A stretch of 64,000 nt of DNA from Platycnemis pennipes. Taxonomy: Eukaryota; Arthropoda; Insecta; Odonata; Platycnemididae. Position 1 is the stretch's first letter. Every line of letters begins with the position of its first letter. Shown here one piece after another: positions 23,222 to 36,530 of the stretch. Position numbers and translations under genes: made by a program. The notes beneath the pieces were generated by a model. It worked only from the letters and a program-made list of their open reading frames with translations, was not told where the DNA came from and ran no database searches. The DNA is taken from assembly GCA_933228895.1 (NCBI GenBank), contig OW121856.1:23391805-23455804 (forward strand). Reading direction: 5' to 3'.

Positions 23222-26200
23222 TTATTTACTGTTCTTGGACTGGTCCATTAAGAACATAATTGAGTAGTACAATACAATTATCATAGGAGTGCAAGCTACG
23301 ACTAAAGGTCAATATCTTCAGCTGATAAAAAGTGTTGGCTGATGACGAAAACGGGAAATAATAAACGGTTAAAAAAAACTTGGCATATAATTTCCCGCAA
23401 CAATTTATTTTGCTAAAGAAATTAAAACAGGTTTCCACGCTTATCCTTGATTCAACATCACGTTCGTTATTTATTTATGGTCGAATTACGCTTAATTTCT
23501 TTTAACACTCATGAATAAAAGACCACGTTAAATGTGAATTTAGGTAGCATAAATACGATAACCCAAAATAAATATTTATAGGATGGAATTACAGAGAGAT
23601 AAAAAATAAAGCGCGAATTAAAGAAGGCTTGATAAAAATAATGCATTATTTATCATGGATAATGTAATTAAATGAGGCACTTCATGGAGAAGAGTCAATT
23701 AGTTGCTCAGACAATGGAGGTTACAAACGTTGCTTGAAATATAAAGTGAAATAGAAAATCATTATAGCATTTGAATATTTTAATTTAATACAGAACAACT
23801 TTACTAAAGAAATTCCAGAATTTAATGAAAAAACGAGGAAATAATGATAAAAACATTTAAATATTCGAGAAATGAACATTGAGAAAAGTTAAGCGAACTT
23901 AAAAATAAGTTACGAACCAAAATTGCATATAAATTAGTGCGAGATTCATTATTCTATCAATTTATTTAAAATACCACTTCTTCCATAATAAATGATGGTA
24001 AAAAATAATAATTCTTTTGCTATTTATAGGTAACCACATAACTGTATTTATGCGACTCGTGTTGGTACGATTCAATTTCCACCTCAGATCTGGATATTGT
24101 GTGCGTTTATGTATTTAATATAGCCTTTGCTAATGGATAACCTCAATGCAAATTCAGTCACCATTTCCTATTTTGATCAAATATTCTCATTTGGATCCAA
24201 ATCATAATTTACATCTAGAATGGTTAAAATTCAAATAACTAGATCCTTCTACAGCATTCAGCCAAGTTATGAGGAGGATATAATTCATCTAATACCATGA
24301 ACCAGTGAAATATAGTGGATTATAGCATCCCAGAAAAATAAAAGAGTAAATTTCCAAATTATGGAAAGCATATTTCTCTATAACTTGTACGTATGGCAAA
24401 TAATGAGGAGGCTGGAAGGTCATTGATTAATTCTAGAATTGTATGACATGATAGAAAGCTGCAGAATTCCAAAATAAACTCCAGTAATCAGAGGACCAGT
24501 TAAGATAAAAGAGAACGTGAGGGCAGAAGAGAAGGATAATGAGAGTATGACACATAAAAGATGTAAATCCGAGACAAAAATTAAATATGACGACTGGGAA
24601 AAATGAGGGTGTTAGGAATGAAGGGAAACATGCTCCTTAGGCAATTAACAAGAAAGAAATCTAAAACAGATGCTTGAAGGGGCAAAGGCGACGGGAATGC
24701 TCTAGGATTACAATTTCCATAATTTTAGTAATTGAAATCTACATTCTAATTTTTCCTCACCGTTATAATTATATATTTAAAAAATGACATACTCATAAAC
24801 AATCTAACATAAGCCTTAACTAGATATTACATAAAACGAGGGAATCAACTTTATTCTAACAATTATATTAACAATTCTATTATAACTTTCAGAACATGAG
24901 TCTTCCATTGCTTCAATCCAAAAAGTTTCAAAATACTTAGCGGCTACAGTAAAACATTGGAATTTGGTCCTTGAGTTACGTTTGAGTTGAGCCCAATTGA
25001 TCTAATTGCGTTAATATAATTAAAAGTCAATGCTTTCATAATGCTTAGAATTTTTATTATTTTTCCGGTAAATAAGTGCATATTGCATCAATTCGGATCA
25101 AATCACAGTCCGTTATTTTACCGAAGGAAATATTTCAATAAAACATTTTACACCCAAAAGAAAGGAAAATAAAAATGTGCATTCCATATTCCTACAGGAA
25201 GAGTAAATGGATTACGAAACTCGCCGAAGTATTAAAAAAGATTCTAGGTGAACACTAAATAAATTTCACCTAATACTCATAAATATTATTTCCAGTAATG
25301 AACTGAATTTTTGCATTAAATATCTTTGAAAATCCATTGCTATTTTGCTATTTGAAAAAATCTTGCATTGGATGAAAAAGAAAACCTTAACACATAACGT
25401 AAATTTAAATATGAGATTCGGGCTTAAATTACTTTTGGGCCTTAATCTGAACGATACTAACAGGAAAAAAATGTAAACGGTGAAAAGATTCACCCATGAA
25501 TGTACCTTCACTGCAACTTCTCGATTACCCATGGTTAATAACAAGCAAATTACAGAGAGTAGAAATTTTAAAAGGAAATCGAAAATGAAAATTATTAATA
25601 ATCCAGCAAAAAAACGCTATATTTTTATAACTTAACAAAAGTTTTTCCTTTCAAAATAGCACGTATATCCTCGTGAACACCGTAATGTTTACTTTATAAC
25701 GTTCAATTCGCAATTGAATTCCAATTAAGCATTGATAGATAACATGGGTCAGTGTATTTTATACCAAGCACGAAGAAAAATAAATAACGATTATATTATT
25801 TTAATAAGTAATGCGTCAAAATGTAATTAACAACACAGTTCAATTACGATTTTTTTTCTTGTTGGTAAATGTAGATTTCCCCATAATAAACAGTAATACA
25901 TTTGAGAATATCTGAAAGTCTTGAAATCTTGCAGCAAATTTACAGGAAAATATTATTTCTCCTCCAACCATGTTCAATACGTCATCATTCATCCGCCTTC
26001 ATTCAGGTGTGGCTTTTGTGTTATACTCTACACACACATTTCCAAAGCATCCAATTCTTTCTCACCATCCTTCTGTAGAGTCTATACATGAGTAATACCT
26101 ACAAAAGGTCCAGTTGTCGTTGTCAAATTCTTCTCCTCCCTCCTCTTTACATTCCTGCTTAAAGTTCTTGTATTTTGTCCTCTTATATTTGTAAACACTA

Positions 26201-27009
26201 GCTGAGCACATAAGCAATACTTCTTCTAGCATTCCTATAGCAAGGTCCACTTTGATTAATACCCATGGTACCCAATTCACAAATTGTTCTATAAGTTGTA
26301 GATGGTGCCCGAATTATCCGATATTAAGTTTAGACTCATTTTCCTTCAATAGCATCAGTTATAAAAATAATTTACTACCAGCATTTTCGCATCTTAAAAA
26401 CTCATTCAGCTGGCTCCTGAACCTTGGTAGCTCTTTCCTATCCTAATCGTATTAGATTATTTTATTTTTCAAACTCCAGTTTATTTAACCAGAATACCAG
26501 GTTTCAGAGTTTTATAAAAACGAAAACTAAACGAACTTATCTTCTAAAAAAACGAAAAGCTTCGGCCGTTCATGTTTGTACTTCATCTTTACGGAGACTT
26601 CTACAGTATCCTGCCAAAATTTTGCATTTCTCTGCAACTCCGAGGGTTTCAGTAGCTTTTACGGCAGTGCGGAATAAGCTGAGGATGTAATAAGCCATCT
26701 GAATTAAAAAAAACAATGGATTAGTTCATAAAACTGGTCGCGGTGGATTAATGCACTCTATCGAAAAAAACTTAACCATGAAAAAGGTACGCACCCAACT
26801 ATTTTTCATAAATAAAGCATTAAACCTTGCTTATAGAAAGTGTCACATTTTGGTCTTTGGTATTAGCGAAGTTTACTAGCGACTAAGCTCATTTGCGCCA
26901 TTAAGTATACTAGAGCATTCTGTAAGGCGTAGAGAATTTAAGTGAGCGGAGAACTTATTGTTGCGAAACCTGACGTTGACATTATTCTGATCTAAGCAAA
27001 ATCCGCCAG
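23222..27009. other. AT-rich sequence, nothing recognised
   Basis: Long, very AT-rich stretch. Frames such as 25266-25544 minus and 26424-26690 plus show no recognisable homology. A purine-rich patch near 24480-24690 looks like it could be old retroelement debris, but I could not identify it. Confidence 0.5.
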
Positions 27010-27090
27010 GACTCCGTGGTATAACGTCCTACTCGACGGATGGGGCACTGAATTTGAGTTACTCTTTAGGAATCACTCGACTACCGTTCA
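27010..27090. repeat. Dispersed repeat, short diverged copy
   Basis: The core CGTCC…CGACGGATGGGGCACTGAA matches CGTCCGTCGGACGGGGTACTGAA at 54.06 kb in the same orientation. Weaker similarity continues for about 40 bp. Probably a fragment of the repeat seen in longer form at 53978-54150. Confidence 0.5.
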
Positions 27091-27949
27091 TTGCATTAAT
27101 TTAAACTCTCTAAAATCGCCAGGGGGAAAGCACCTATCAGGATAAGAGGCCAGTAATCTACCATTTACTAACATGGCTCTTTTTTAAGAATGCATGCGTG
27201 GAGAAGGAATGGTCGATTTTGGAGAGTAATAAGTCTGCTGTGTTCGTGATCTACAAAACTTTCACGGTGTTTAGCTGCGAAGGATTCCACAATTGGACAT
27301 GAAAAGAATTAAATAAGTTTTATTGCATTCACTACTTTCCAGATATATATAAACATTTTTTATTGATACCTTTTGCAATTGATCCAAAATTCTGTGACAG
27401 TCACTACTACAGTCACATTCTAAGTATTACTTACGAGAGAGCACACTTTGTACCATACCTATTTATAACCAATACCCTTATTTACGTCAATGTTCACATG
27501 TGTCTTTGAGAAAGCCACCCACTAATGGCAATCGAATTGTATATCACATGGCGTGGTAGAAAGGTTATCATTAGATTTTGAATCCATAAAACCTGTTAAA
27601 AGCCTTGAGCAAAGACACCTGTTTTTTAAGCGTCCTAAGAAATCCTTTTTTCCAAATTGAATTTTGCAATATTTATGTTTATTATAGTGTTGTGAGTGAA
27701 GAGAAAATATTTTTAGGTTGATTTAATAGCTAAGCTGTTGATTTGCCTAATTAAACCACATACATGAGTACAACAAGACCACTACGTTAAAACTATGGAC
27801 GAAAATGCCAAAGGGTTCCATATTGCTCGTAGTTTCCCATACTTTCATTTCGGGTGACCAAAAAGGCCAAACTCGGGATAATTGAAAAGCAAGACATTTC
27901 CTTCATTACTTCACAAATACAGGCGGAGGGAGCGAGGGTGTCTATGAAT
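27091..27949. other. Unannotated spacer
   Basis: Nothing recognised. Confidence 0.45.
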
Positions 27950-28310
27950 TTGCAGTGCTTCTCTGTCCACTCACGTAGGTGACGCGGACTTCAAAATGAA
28001 CTCAGAGCAACGCTCGAGGAGGGAAAACGAGGCCGGTTCATTTGCGGGGGCAAAGCAGCCGGGATGAAGCCGAGGCCTTTCCCGGCATGCGCTTCCACTC
28101 GGGGTAAACAAACTCGACGGAAATTGGAAAACGCTGCGAGGCCTCTTGACGCAAGCAATGACCCTTCCAGGCCAAATTTTTTTCTTCGACCCATCTCTCA
28201 ATTCCAAGAAATAAAATTGCTGATGTCGCAGTGAACACTGCGAAATGGATTTCCCGGACTTCTGCACTCACGCCTCCCCGCAACTTCGTTCACAAACACA
28301 CGACCCAGGC
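27950..28310. other. GC-rich island with overlapping minus-strand frames
   Basis: Three overlapping minus-strand frames (27971-28267, 27991-28194, 28038-28283) cover all three phases, so absence of stops carries no coding signal. Composition is balanced (not strand-skewed), unlike most other islands here. Candidate regulatory DNA or an untranslated exon. Confidence 0.4.
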
Positions 28311-29129
28311 AGGGTTAGAGAACTTAGGGGGACACAGTAAACAGTATACAGTAGAGAGCGGATAGGATTGTTAAAATGTGCTACGACCGGTTTGACAGGC
28401 TAAGGTTGAAATATTGACTTGGTATTCACTATTGGATCGCAGGTAGATGGAAAAATTCAATGCGAACCAAGTTTAGGTGGACAGGTTCTCGCAAAATGCT
28501 GTCTATGGAAAACTTAAGCGTTTTATGGTAAGAGAGACCATAAACTAAAACTAATATGCACAGATAGAGTCAGACAGGTTTTAAAAGTGATTTTGCTTGC
28601 CTGCATGTGAATAAAGCTTTTAAGAACAATTAAAAGAACGTAAACCCTGCTTGTGTGTGTGATTGAACTTACGAAGGTGACTGTATTTTGTATACAATCC
28701 TGAGTGATTGTGTGAGTCACTGTTGGTTTTTACTTTTACCTTGATTCCCTTAACTTTGAGTGTGATGGTTGTTTGTAGCATGTGAGTGAGTGTGCGAATG
28801 TGTCATTTACTGCCACTTAAGTTTCTCCGTATGCTTGATATTGTACGTGTGATGGAGAGCTCCCTTAATTTGTATACACTCCTTCCTTCCCCCTCTCCCC
28901 CTTTATTATTCCTTTTCCCCCTTATGGTTACGGCTTTGTGGATTTTAATCTTTATTTGTTAATACTTTCAAGTTTTTAGCATGAATGTTACGAATAATCA
29001 AGTGCTAATGTTTGTAGGATATCTATCCCAGAATACGATAGATTACCATTATTTTAAAAACTCAATGCAGTTATAATTTATTTCTCAAATTCACTATGTT
29101 AATTTTTGAATTTTAGGTTAACAATTGCA
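28311..29129. other. Spacer with a T/G-rich stretch
   Basis: TGTG/GTGAGTG words are common at about 28640-28860, and a C/T-rich run lies at 28880-28925. No gene was recognised. Confidence 0.45.
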
Positions 29130-29640
29130 CCAGAAATATAGTAACTTCCATAAGTTTTGATTTCTTAACATCAGCTCATTCTCGCACCCTGTATCCTCCC
29201 CTATACACCGCGTAATCCATCCCCCAAATCCCTTCTTCCATCCTTGTCTCCGGTCCATCTCCGAGAGAATGTGATCCTCCCCCGCTTTCACACCGGTCAC
29301 GGTATGCGCAAAAAGAGTGAAGGGAAGCCGTGAAATGTGATGTGCAACACCGGGTCCAGTTAATTAAAGTCCCCTCTATTGAGTGGGCACGTGAGGCGAG
29401 GTTGTTCGCGCCGAGGGAGAAAATGCAGGAGATGGATGGATAGGAGGGGAAATAGGACTAGTGAGAGAGGAAATTCGCGCGCACGGAAGTGATACCGTGC
29501 GATGCCTTTCCCATTTGTTCAAAAGACAAGCCAAAGGGAGAAACAGGAAGAGTATCAATATCAGAACACTTTTCAAAGAGCCCCAGCGGGAAGCTGGTTG
29601 AGGGAAATTCAAACTCCACACCCGTCGCGTTGATCGGATA
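29130..29640. other. GC-rich island, no gene recognised
   Basis: Pyrimidine-rich at 29190-29290 and purine-rich at 29390-29480. Frames occur on both strands (29376-29621 minus, 29489-29779 plus) without known domains. CpG-rich words (CGCGCGCACGG) occur near 29477. Confidence 0.4.
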
Positions 29641-31045
29641 TTATGATTTACTTAGAGCTATGAAACTTTTCAAAAAAAAAATTCAATACACCTACCCAAT
29701 ATTCAATACACCCACATGCTCGCAAAATTTTGATTTTATCATGAGCACAAATGTACACGAGTGGTTGGGTAAAATCTGATAAGCTTAATGAACTGCATTT
29801 TCTGAGAACTCCATGCTCCACCATATTACAGGGACTTTGAGGTCTAATCATATAGTTCAATCTGTATCGTGTGTGCTCAGAAAGAATGTTTTGAAATGCT
29901 TGTAGCCAGAAAAATTGTAATAGAATGTGAATTAAGTACCATCGAAATGATTACAAACAGTATTGGCTGCATTATTTGGCCCATGTAAACGATGTTTTTA
30001 TTAACGTCAGGTTGCCTATGAATTTAAGACTAAGGACTTCATAAGAGAGAAACATTTCAAATATAATTTTACTCCTTTTAGTCAATAGAACACTTTTCTT
30101 TAAGAAAAAACTTACAATGCAGTACAAATATTTCAAATATAGGATTCAAACACTGAAATTAACTTACATGTGTGTTGCAAGCTACAATTTGGCTGAAGAA
30201 AGAGTAATATATTGAGATTTTAGTAGTAAAGAATGTAGCGTGTACCACGGTACTGACTACAGTACGAATTGTGAAGCGTAATGTCATACTTTCGTTGTAA
30301 AAATTCCCTTGCTTTGAAGTATAGTTAGTTGAATACCTATACATAATAAACCTGGATACGATGACTGGCACATCAGTTGAGATAAATTCTTTTCACATCT
30401 CATTAAAACTTATACCCTAGAGAAGTATGTGGCTATTGTGCTAGTTTTAAATTAGATTTGAGCTAAGAAATACGTGTTTCTTGATATACACGCTGGCACC
30501 ATTACTCTCATAAATTATGTTTAATTAGTTTAACTGCAACGACAATGCATCTGGGATTAGTAAAAAAAAATCTGCCTATGATTTTGAAATATTTTAACAT
30601 TTTTGTAGAAAAATACTACATTTGTACCTATGTATCAGCTATTTTTACGCAATTTCATTGCATATGTCAGAGGCAACTTGGAACATATTTTTTCGGAGGA
30701 AGATAAAAAAGCCAATGAAAAGTTTTGAGAGAAAATTAACATGGATATAGTTGATTATTTATCGGATTGTTTAGCAATCCATATGCTTTACAATAACACA
30801 AAAGTCATGACTTGAAATAGTTTTCAGCCTATCTTCCTTTGACTGTAGGAAAAAATACGATATTTCTTCTACGTATTTCCTCGGACAATCACTTATTCCA
30901 TTTGTAACAAAAAAAATTAATAAATAAATTATAATCATACTCCTACGTTAACATTACCTATAAACGTGTGTTTAATTTGTCTTTGTAACTCGTATATCTG
31001 ATTATGTAGCATTGAACCTTTTAGCTATGAGTAGACTGTACACAT
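29641..31045. other. AT-rich sequence, nothing recognised
   Basis: No gene, RNA or repeat was identified. Confidence 0.5.
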
Positions 31046-31775
31046 TCATCTACATCTACATCTATACGATACCCTGCAAGCCACCGCGAGGGTGTGTGGC
31101 TGGGGGTGAAGATCACCAGGCATGTACTTACATGCAAACTAGCAGCTATATTGTCTCATGAAACTTGATTGTTAGTGTCGACAGTTTTTAAGGGGTAAGA
31201 CATGCATCATGCACTACATATTACTCGAGAATATTTCCCCTACCTATCCCTTTCCTATGCTGCCTATTCTGTTCTCTTATAGTATGGGGGAAAAACGCCA
31301 TTTTCAATCTATCTGTAGGACAATCTATCTCTCTAATCTTATTTATCTGGTCGAATGCAGCATAATACGCTGGTGTTTTTAATATGTGCCTTACATCTTC
31401 AGTAAAGCTATCCGATTGAAATTTCTCTAATAGATTTAATCTGAACTGTAACATACGCTCTGATAATGATTCCCACCCTAATTTTTGTATTAATTCTGAT
31501 ACACTACTCAACCTATCGTAACACCTTTTGACGAACCTAGCTGCTCTACGCTGCACACTGTCTAGTTCTCTCATCAAACCTAATTCATTAGGATCCCATA
31601 CACTGACTACATACTCAAGGTGGGGCCTAACTAGTAGAAAAGTAGCATCGCTCTTTTGTCTTCTCATCACATTTCCCAAGTACTCTATTTATAAATCCTA
31701 GCTTTCTCTTCGCTCGGCCGCATATTTCCCGGATGTGTCTACCCCAAAATGTACATCCACGTACAATCCACATTT
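31046..31775 (-). mobile_element. L2/CR1-like LINE, 5'-truncated, with RT C-terminus and 3' end
   Basis: This is the best-preserved mobile element in the window. Read on the minus strand, it starts within the reverse-transcriptase domain, keeps the RT C-terminal region (stop at 31221), then a 3' UTR of about 175 bp with the GGTGGCTTGCAGGGTATCG signature, and ends in a short TAGATG-type repeat (about 31048-31065). CR1/L2-clade elements typically end in such 3' microsatellites and lack poly(A); that is family knowledge. The same 3' end occurs at 12.5, 38.4, 43.6, 46.7, 46.9 and 49.8 kb, so the family is abundant locally. Confidence 0.85.
31221..31775 (-). pseudogene. Reverse-transcriptase C-terminal fragment of the LINE (frameshifted)
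   Basis: The frame ending at 31221 is 152 codons long. It carries the motif LVRPHLEYVVSVWDP at about residues 16-30 and SVQRRAARFV soon after, the thumb-side signature of L2/CR1-type reverse transcriptases. The preceding part of the protein continues in another phase. Upstream of about 31637 the +1/-1 frame reads RAKRKLGFINRVLGKCDEK and TKERCYF, exactly the expected N-terminal continuation. One frameshift near 31632-31640 therefore breaks the gene, and the listed ATG at 31679 is not a real start. The YADD catalytic block lies further upstream and is missing. It cannot encode an active enzyme. Confidence 0.85.
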
Positions 31776-31984
31776 GGTGATCATTTACTTCCTATCACAC
31801 ACTATTGAAGTGGATTGAAAGGGACAACATGAAAACTTATCGCAGATGAAGGAAGACCTTAAAACTGGTTTTGGGACGAAAAAATTTTAGCAACATAATT
31901 ATTTGAAAAGTTTCCTTCAACACTGGAGCTTTCCTGAATATAAACGTCAAATTGTAAAATATCAACTCTTGGTGAGAATACGGG
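31776..31984. other. Short spacer
   Basis: Nothing recognised. Confidence 0.4.
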
Positions 31985-32430
31985 CCATCATCACCGAAGA
32001 GGTTACCCTTTGCTCAACTTGGCAACGTCGCAACGAGTTCTGATGACGAGTCCTCTTGGACGACCAACTTCTTCCGACCATCCATCCCTCATGTCCCTCG
32101 CTCGTATTCATCCCCTACGGATGGCCGCAATCAGGTCGCCTTCCCGGAGGATTCCAACCAACCCTCTCCCCATTCCTTCAAAGCAAATCCTTCCACCCCC
32201 ACGCCCTTTCGTGCACTAACGGAAAAGACACTTTGCACATCCCTTCCGACAATGTCTGCCCCTCATTCTCCCCAGGCACACCACCACCGCAGAGTTGACT
32301 TGGCAACCTTTCAATCCGGAGATACCCAATATTTCCCCCCCTTCCTCAGGCACACACAAAACCTTTCCAGTGTCCGCCCATGTTTCCGCATTCGAACGCA
32401 GGAACACACGCACTGAAACGCATGTACAAG
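31985..32430. other. GC-rich island, pyrimidine-rich on the plus strand
   Basis: CCTC/TCCC/CACC-rich, with frames open on both strands (32010-32219, 32056-32298 and 32295-32654 plus; 32216-32413 minus) and no recognised domain. Same character as the islands at 22.9 and 43.2 kb. Confidence 0.4.
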
Positions 32431-34794
32431 AGGATGTGCGTGTGTGGCCGATTGAAAAGAGGACGATCAGGCAATGTACAGAAACTATCTATGCAAAAGA
32501 AGGCTGGGTAGAGACGGACATAAGGCGACAGGAAACAAGTTTTGATTTGTATTTTTTTCTTATTTTGTTCGCCGATACCCATTGCCGTTTCTCCATATTA
32601 TTAAAAAGATTTCGTAAAATTGCTTTCAAAGTAGATAAAAATGAAAAATTTTAAGAACCATGGAAACTATGTGATTATAATTCATGAAAGGAATGTAAAA
32701 AATGAAAAATGAATTTCTTCACCCTTTTATTTAGTTAGAAATGTAAACTAAGTTCTGACTTAATCACTTGCCTGCACGTGCACGTGCTTATGCACATGCA
32801 TGCGCAAAAACCCACTATGTAGTAGCCCTATGTAAAACAAAAACAATTCTAAGCGAAGAAACATTGAAAAAAGGCATACATTGAAAACAGTATAAAAGGA
32901 AGGTTTCTTTGGTTATGCTGTCTCTGTTTGTGATAGTATACCATTTCTTATAGCCCTTTTTCAATGCTTCTATGCTCTGAACATTTTTTTCAACTTTCAT
33001 AGGCATGAAAAGTCCTAGTTCCGTTTGGTAGACTAAAGGACACGACTTTAGTTACGACACTCACAGCGAGAAGCAAGGACACTTCGATGACGCAATATAT
33101 TCGATACATTTCGATGACCTCCACGAAAACTACTCGGCGCGGCTTTCTTCCCTTTCCGGGACGTTAAAAACTATTCCGTGGCCGAACCGAAATTCCCGAA
33201 AGTCGTAAAGAAATAAAAAAGGGTGCGTGATTGTCCTGAATATGAGGGCAAGGATATCTTCCCTTCGACTCATGGCGAGCCGAAGCATTTTATCCTTCGG
33301 TTTTATTTTCCTCACGGGAGAAGAATTCCTCGGTCCCTTGCATATAGATTCAGTTTGAAACATCTAAAGCCATTGAATTATTCTTTCAGAAAAGCCATAA
33401 CGGACGAGAACAAAAGAGCGTAAAGAAAAAACTGGGAGGGGACACGTGACTTTGGGATTACTCTCGCAGCGAAATTGAATTGTGAGCGATACTTGGTGGA
33501 GAGATAGTTTAGCTGAGTGCTTATTTTACCGTTAATATTTACGGATAACTAAAGGCGGGTATTACAAACCTAATTGCTATGCAAGTTCCATTTGTATGCA
33601 TTTTTTTTAGGGATTCAATGATTCAATTCCAGGAAACTAAAGCAAATAAACGCATTTTAACCTGTATACCTGCCCGTTAAATTTTGGAAAATGTTCGCGT
33701 ATTTAATATCCACTTCAGAAAAATATTATTCTGGCCTTTTGTTTTGTTCTGAAGTGATATAGTCAGGGAATCGTTTGTACAAAATAGCAAATATGCATTT
33801 TTAATGTTAACCTTTTCGCAGTTTAAAATACCTCTTCTTAATTATTTATTACTATAATTAAAATTAACATATATATCTCCAATAAATTCTAGTATTGCTT
33901 ATTTACAACTTTTATTGGAAGCGTTCTTGTTTCATTATCATAAATATTTTAGCTTATATTATTAACAAGCAACTGCTGTAATTTATACATTGTATGCGAT
34001 GATAGATTCTTGTAAAAGAGCTCTATTCCCTTATACCTTATCAATCACTTAAGGCTTTGAGTTAGTTAATAGAATGGTATGCTGATCACAAAGAATATTA
34101 GTGTTCGTATTGCTCGTATGCATGAACATTAAAATCGGTAACAATAAAATCCATCGTTGCTGCATTGTGTTAGCTTTCAAAAACAAACAATACTTTTCGG
34201 AGAAGATGTACATATTCGTAAATATAAATTATTTAGGTTGCATATTTTGCTTGGTGTCATATTTATGAGTGCGTGCTTAGTTTTGTGATAAAATATTTCA
34301 AGAATTTAGCATGATATCATTGCAGAGATACCGTTGCCCATTTTGTTCGTTATACAATCGTAGGATGAAATACCTGTTCTAATTAAAATAGTTAAAATAT
34401 AACCACGTTTCCCATTATATGTACACAATGTGAGTAAAGTCCCTTTTCTGTCATCATTAATCCTCCTCAATCCTGAGATTGGTTTTACGCAGATTGGTCT
34501 CTTTCTAAAGGTATGAAATCCTGAATAACAAGTATACATAACTTAGGAATTTGTTTGTGTAAATCATGCATTTAACTGCTCAAATATAGCTTAAAGTTGC
34601 CAGCTATGAGTGTATATTTTACATCAGGCATGGTTATTCCAATACGTAGCACTCACATATGTTTGGAAATTCTAAAAACTTTCCAACAGTTGTTTAACAA
34701 TAAATGGTCGAATATACGACGAAGGAGAGTGTTGAAGTATTAATATAAATGGAAGAATGTATTCGACTGAGTGGATCATAACCAACAGATGACA
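32431..34794. other. AT-rich sequence with small features
   Basis: At 32774-32807 an alternating purine-pyrimidine stretch (GCACGTGCACGTGC and neighbours) could adopt Z-DNA. A GC-richer patch lies near 33120-33330. No gene was recognised. Confidence 0.45.
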
Positions 34795-35170
34795 TGGTAA
34801 AATTAGAAGGGAGGTAGAGAAAATGCTGGTGAAGAACTTGACATGGAGTGTGACTTTATTTACTATGAGATATGGAGTTCAAGGAAAGATTATGAGAAAT
34901 ATTGGAATCCTCATAAATGTGAATGTGGAAGAGAATTGAATACAAAGATACAATGTATGGAAAGGCATGATTTGTTGTTGAATATGTCCGTAAAAGAAAA
35001 CTAAACGGTGAAAGGAAATGGCAGAAGGCAAAGTAGGGAGATGAAAGAACTAGTAATGGATCATGGATTGCTAAATCTCGATGTACAAGATAAAGTGCTG
35101 GGAAATCAAGGAAGAAGAAGAAAGAGAAAAGGCATTATGAAAGGAACGGAGTTGTAAAAATATACAGATT
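34795..35170 (+). mobile_element. Degenerate LINE ORF2 C-terminal remnant
   Basis: Plus-strand translation gives EVEKMLVKNLTWSVTLF, then a tract with HDLLLNMSVKEN and TVKGNGRRQSREMKELVMD. The pattern 'K-L-WSV-L' followed by 'HD-LL…V-G…GR-R' is the ORF2 C-terminal layout of the same kind of element as at 6.4 and 49.9 kb. Several stops and phase changes interrupt it, and the MNRLAD tail is not recognisable. It is a fossil with no coding potential. Confidence 0.6.
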
Positions 35171-36319
35171 TGAAGAGAGAAATAGTGTAGGGTTGGAGCC
35201 AATAAAGAATGCAGACGCAAAAAAAGAAGAATATCAATTGTAACCGGCGGCTAACTATCAATTAGTCAATTAAAATAAAAAAAATAATTACTCAGGGGAT
35301 GTGCGATAGGGAAAATGCTAGTTAGCCCCTAAAGAGATACTCATCTACCTTAGTTAAGATATACGGCTTAGTTCAGATGACCGAATTGGAAATAAGTGCA
35401 AATCCGTTGTAAGATTTCAGATTCTACTGGAAAACTAAATTGTTATCCACTCAATCTTTATAATGCCCTTACGTCATGGATGAAGAGATCATCAATATGA
35501 ATTCTGGAGCACAACCAACTCAAACAACGTGCCCTTTCGAGTTCTAACCCTTTGCCCTTTATTATAAGGTCAAAATCCCTCAACGAGAGTTTCCTTGTTA
35601 CGCTGATATAAAATCTAATAAAAGAGCAAAGTGGGATAAAGTGCTCTCTGCATGAAAACCTACAGTAACGTATGCCTCATGAAGTTGCTAGTATTCTTTT
35701 TATTTTTTAAACTCATATTTCTCCTGGCTTTCATGGAAGAATATTTTTTTTCTACTCGGCATACCTAATAGCAAATTCCTAAAATTCAATACCTCTACGT
35801 CAATGAACCACTCTTCAAGCCAACGTAATAGAGTGCGGCAGGCAATGTTAGGTAACCAGCCATGAAAAAGAGTTTTGAGAAATAAGAAAGCAATATAATA
35901 AACATGGTCCAATGTTATGGTCTCCTTCCCCGAATAAAAATCACATAACAACCCTCAAATTTACATTTGACTTTATTTCAGCTAATTTTAAAGTGTTAGT
36001 GAATATTCATTGGTATTTGCATGATTTGTAGGATTAATTTGTCGTAAAACTGTACATTGATTGAATCGGTAACTTAATCTGTAGTTATTCATGGCACTAA
36101 TAAATAGCATTGTGGCGAAGAATACTTCAGACCCCCGGCCGGTACACTACCAAAATTTCTCCCGCGGAATTTACCTTTCCGAAATAGGCGTGATTGAAGA
36201 TATATTTAAAAGCTAATCACTGAACTGGTTACAGTAAAGGGAAGATTCATTCACCAGAAGAGAAGTTTTAAATTTTCTTTGCTCTAATTCACGAAAGGGG
36301 TTTCGATGAAAAGGCCTAG
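35171..36319. other. AT-rich sequence, nothing recognised
   Basis: No gene, RNA or repeat was identified. Confidence 0.5.
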
Positions 36320-36530
36320 AACCTAGGTCTACAGCCGACGAGAAACGCACCCGCATACGGGCGGTGGGTACGGAAACGTCGAATTTGCTTGCGGTTGATC
36401 GCTCATGGTATCTGTATTGATGTGGGCCATACGCGCGAGAGACCGCTGCGAATATATCGCGCGGGTATCTTCTGCCCTCTCATCCCTTAGGCTCCCGGCT
36501 CCTTTACGCGATCCTAGGAGCTGTCGATGA
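36320..36530. promoter_or_regulatory. CpG-rich island, candidate regulatory element
   Basis: About 200 bp with dense CpG (CCGACGAG, CGGGCGGTGGGTACGG, ACGCGCGAG, ATCGCGCGGG), against flanks that have almost none. The contrast suggests an unmethylated, possibly functional element such as a promoter or enhancer, or recently inserted DNA. No second copy was seen in the window and no coding frame is convincing. Confidence 0.4.
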
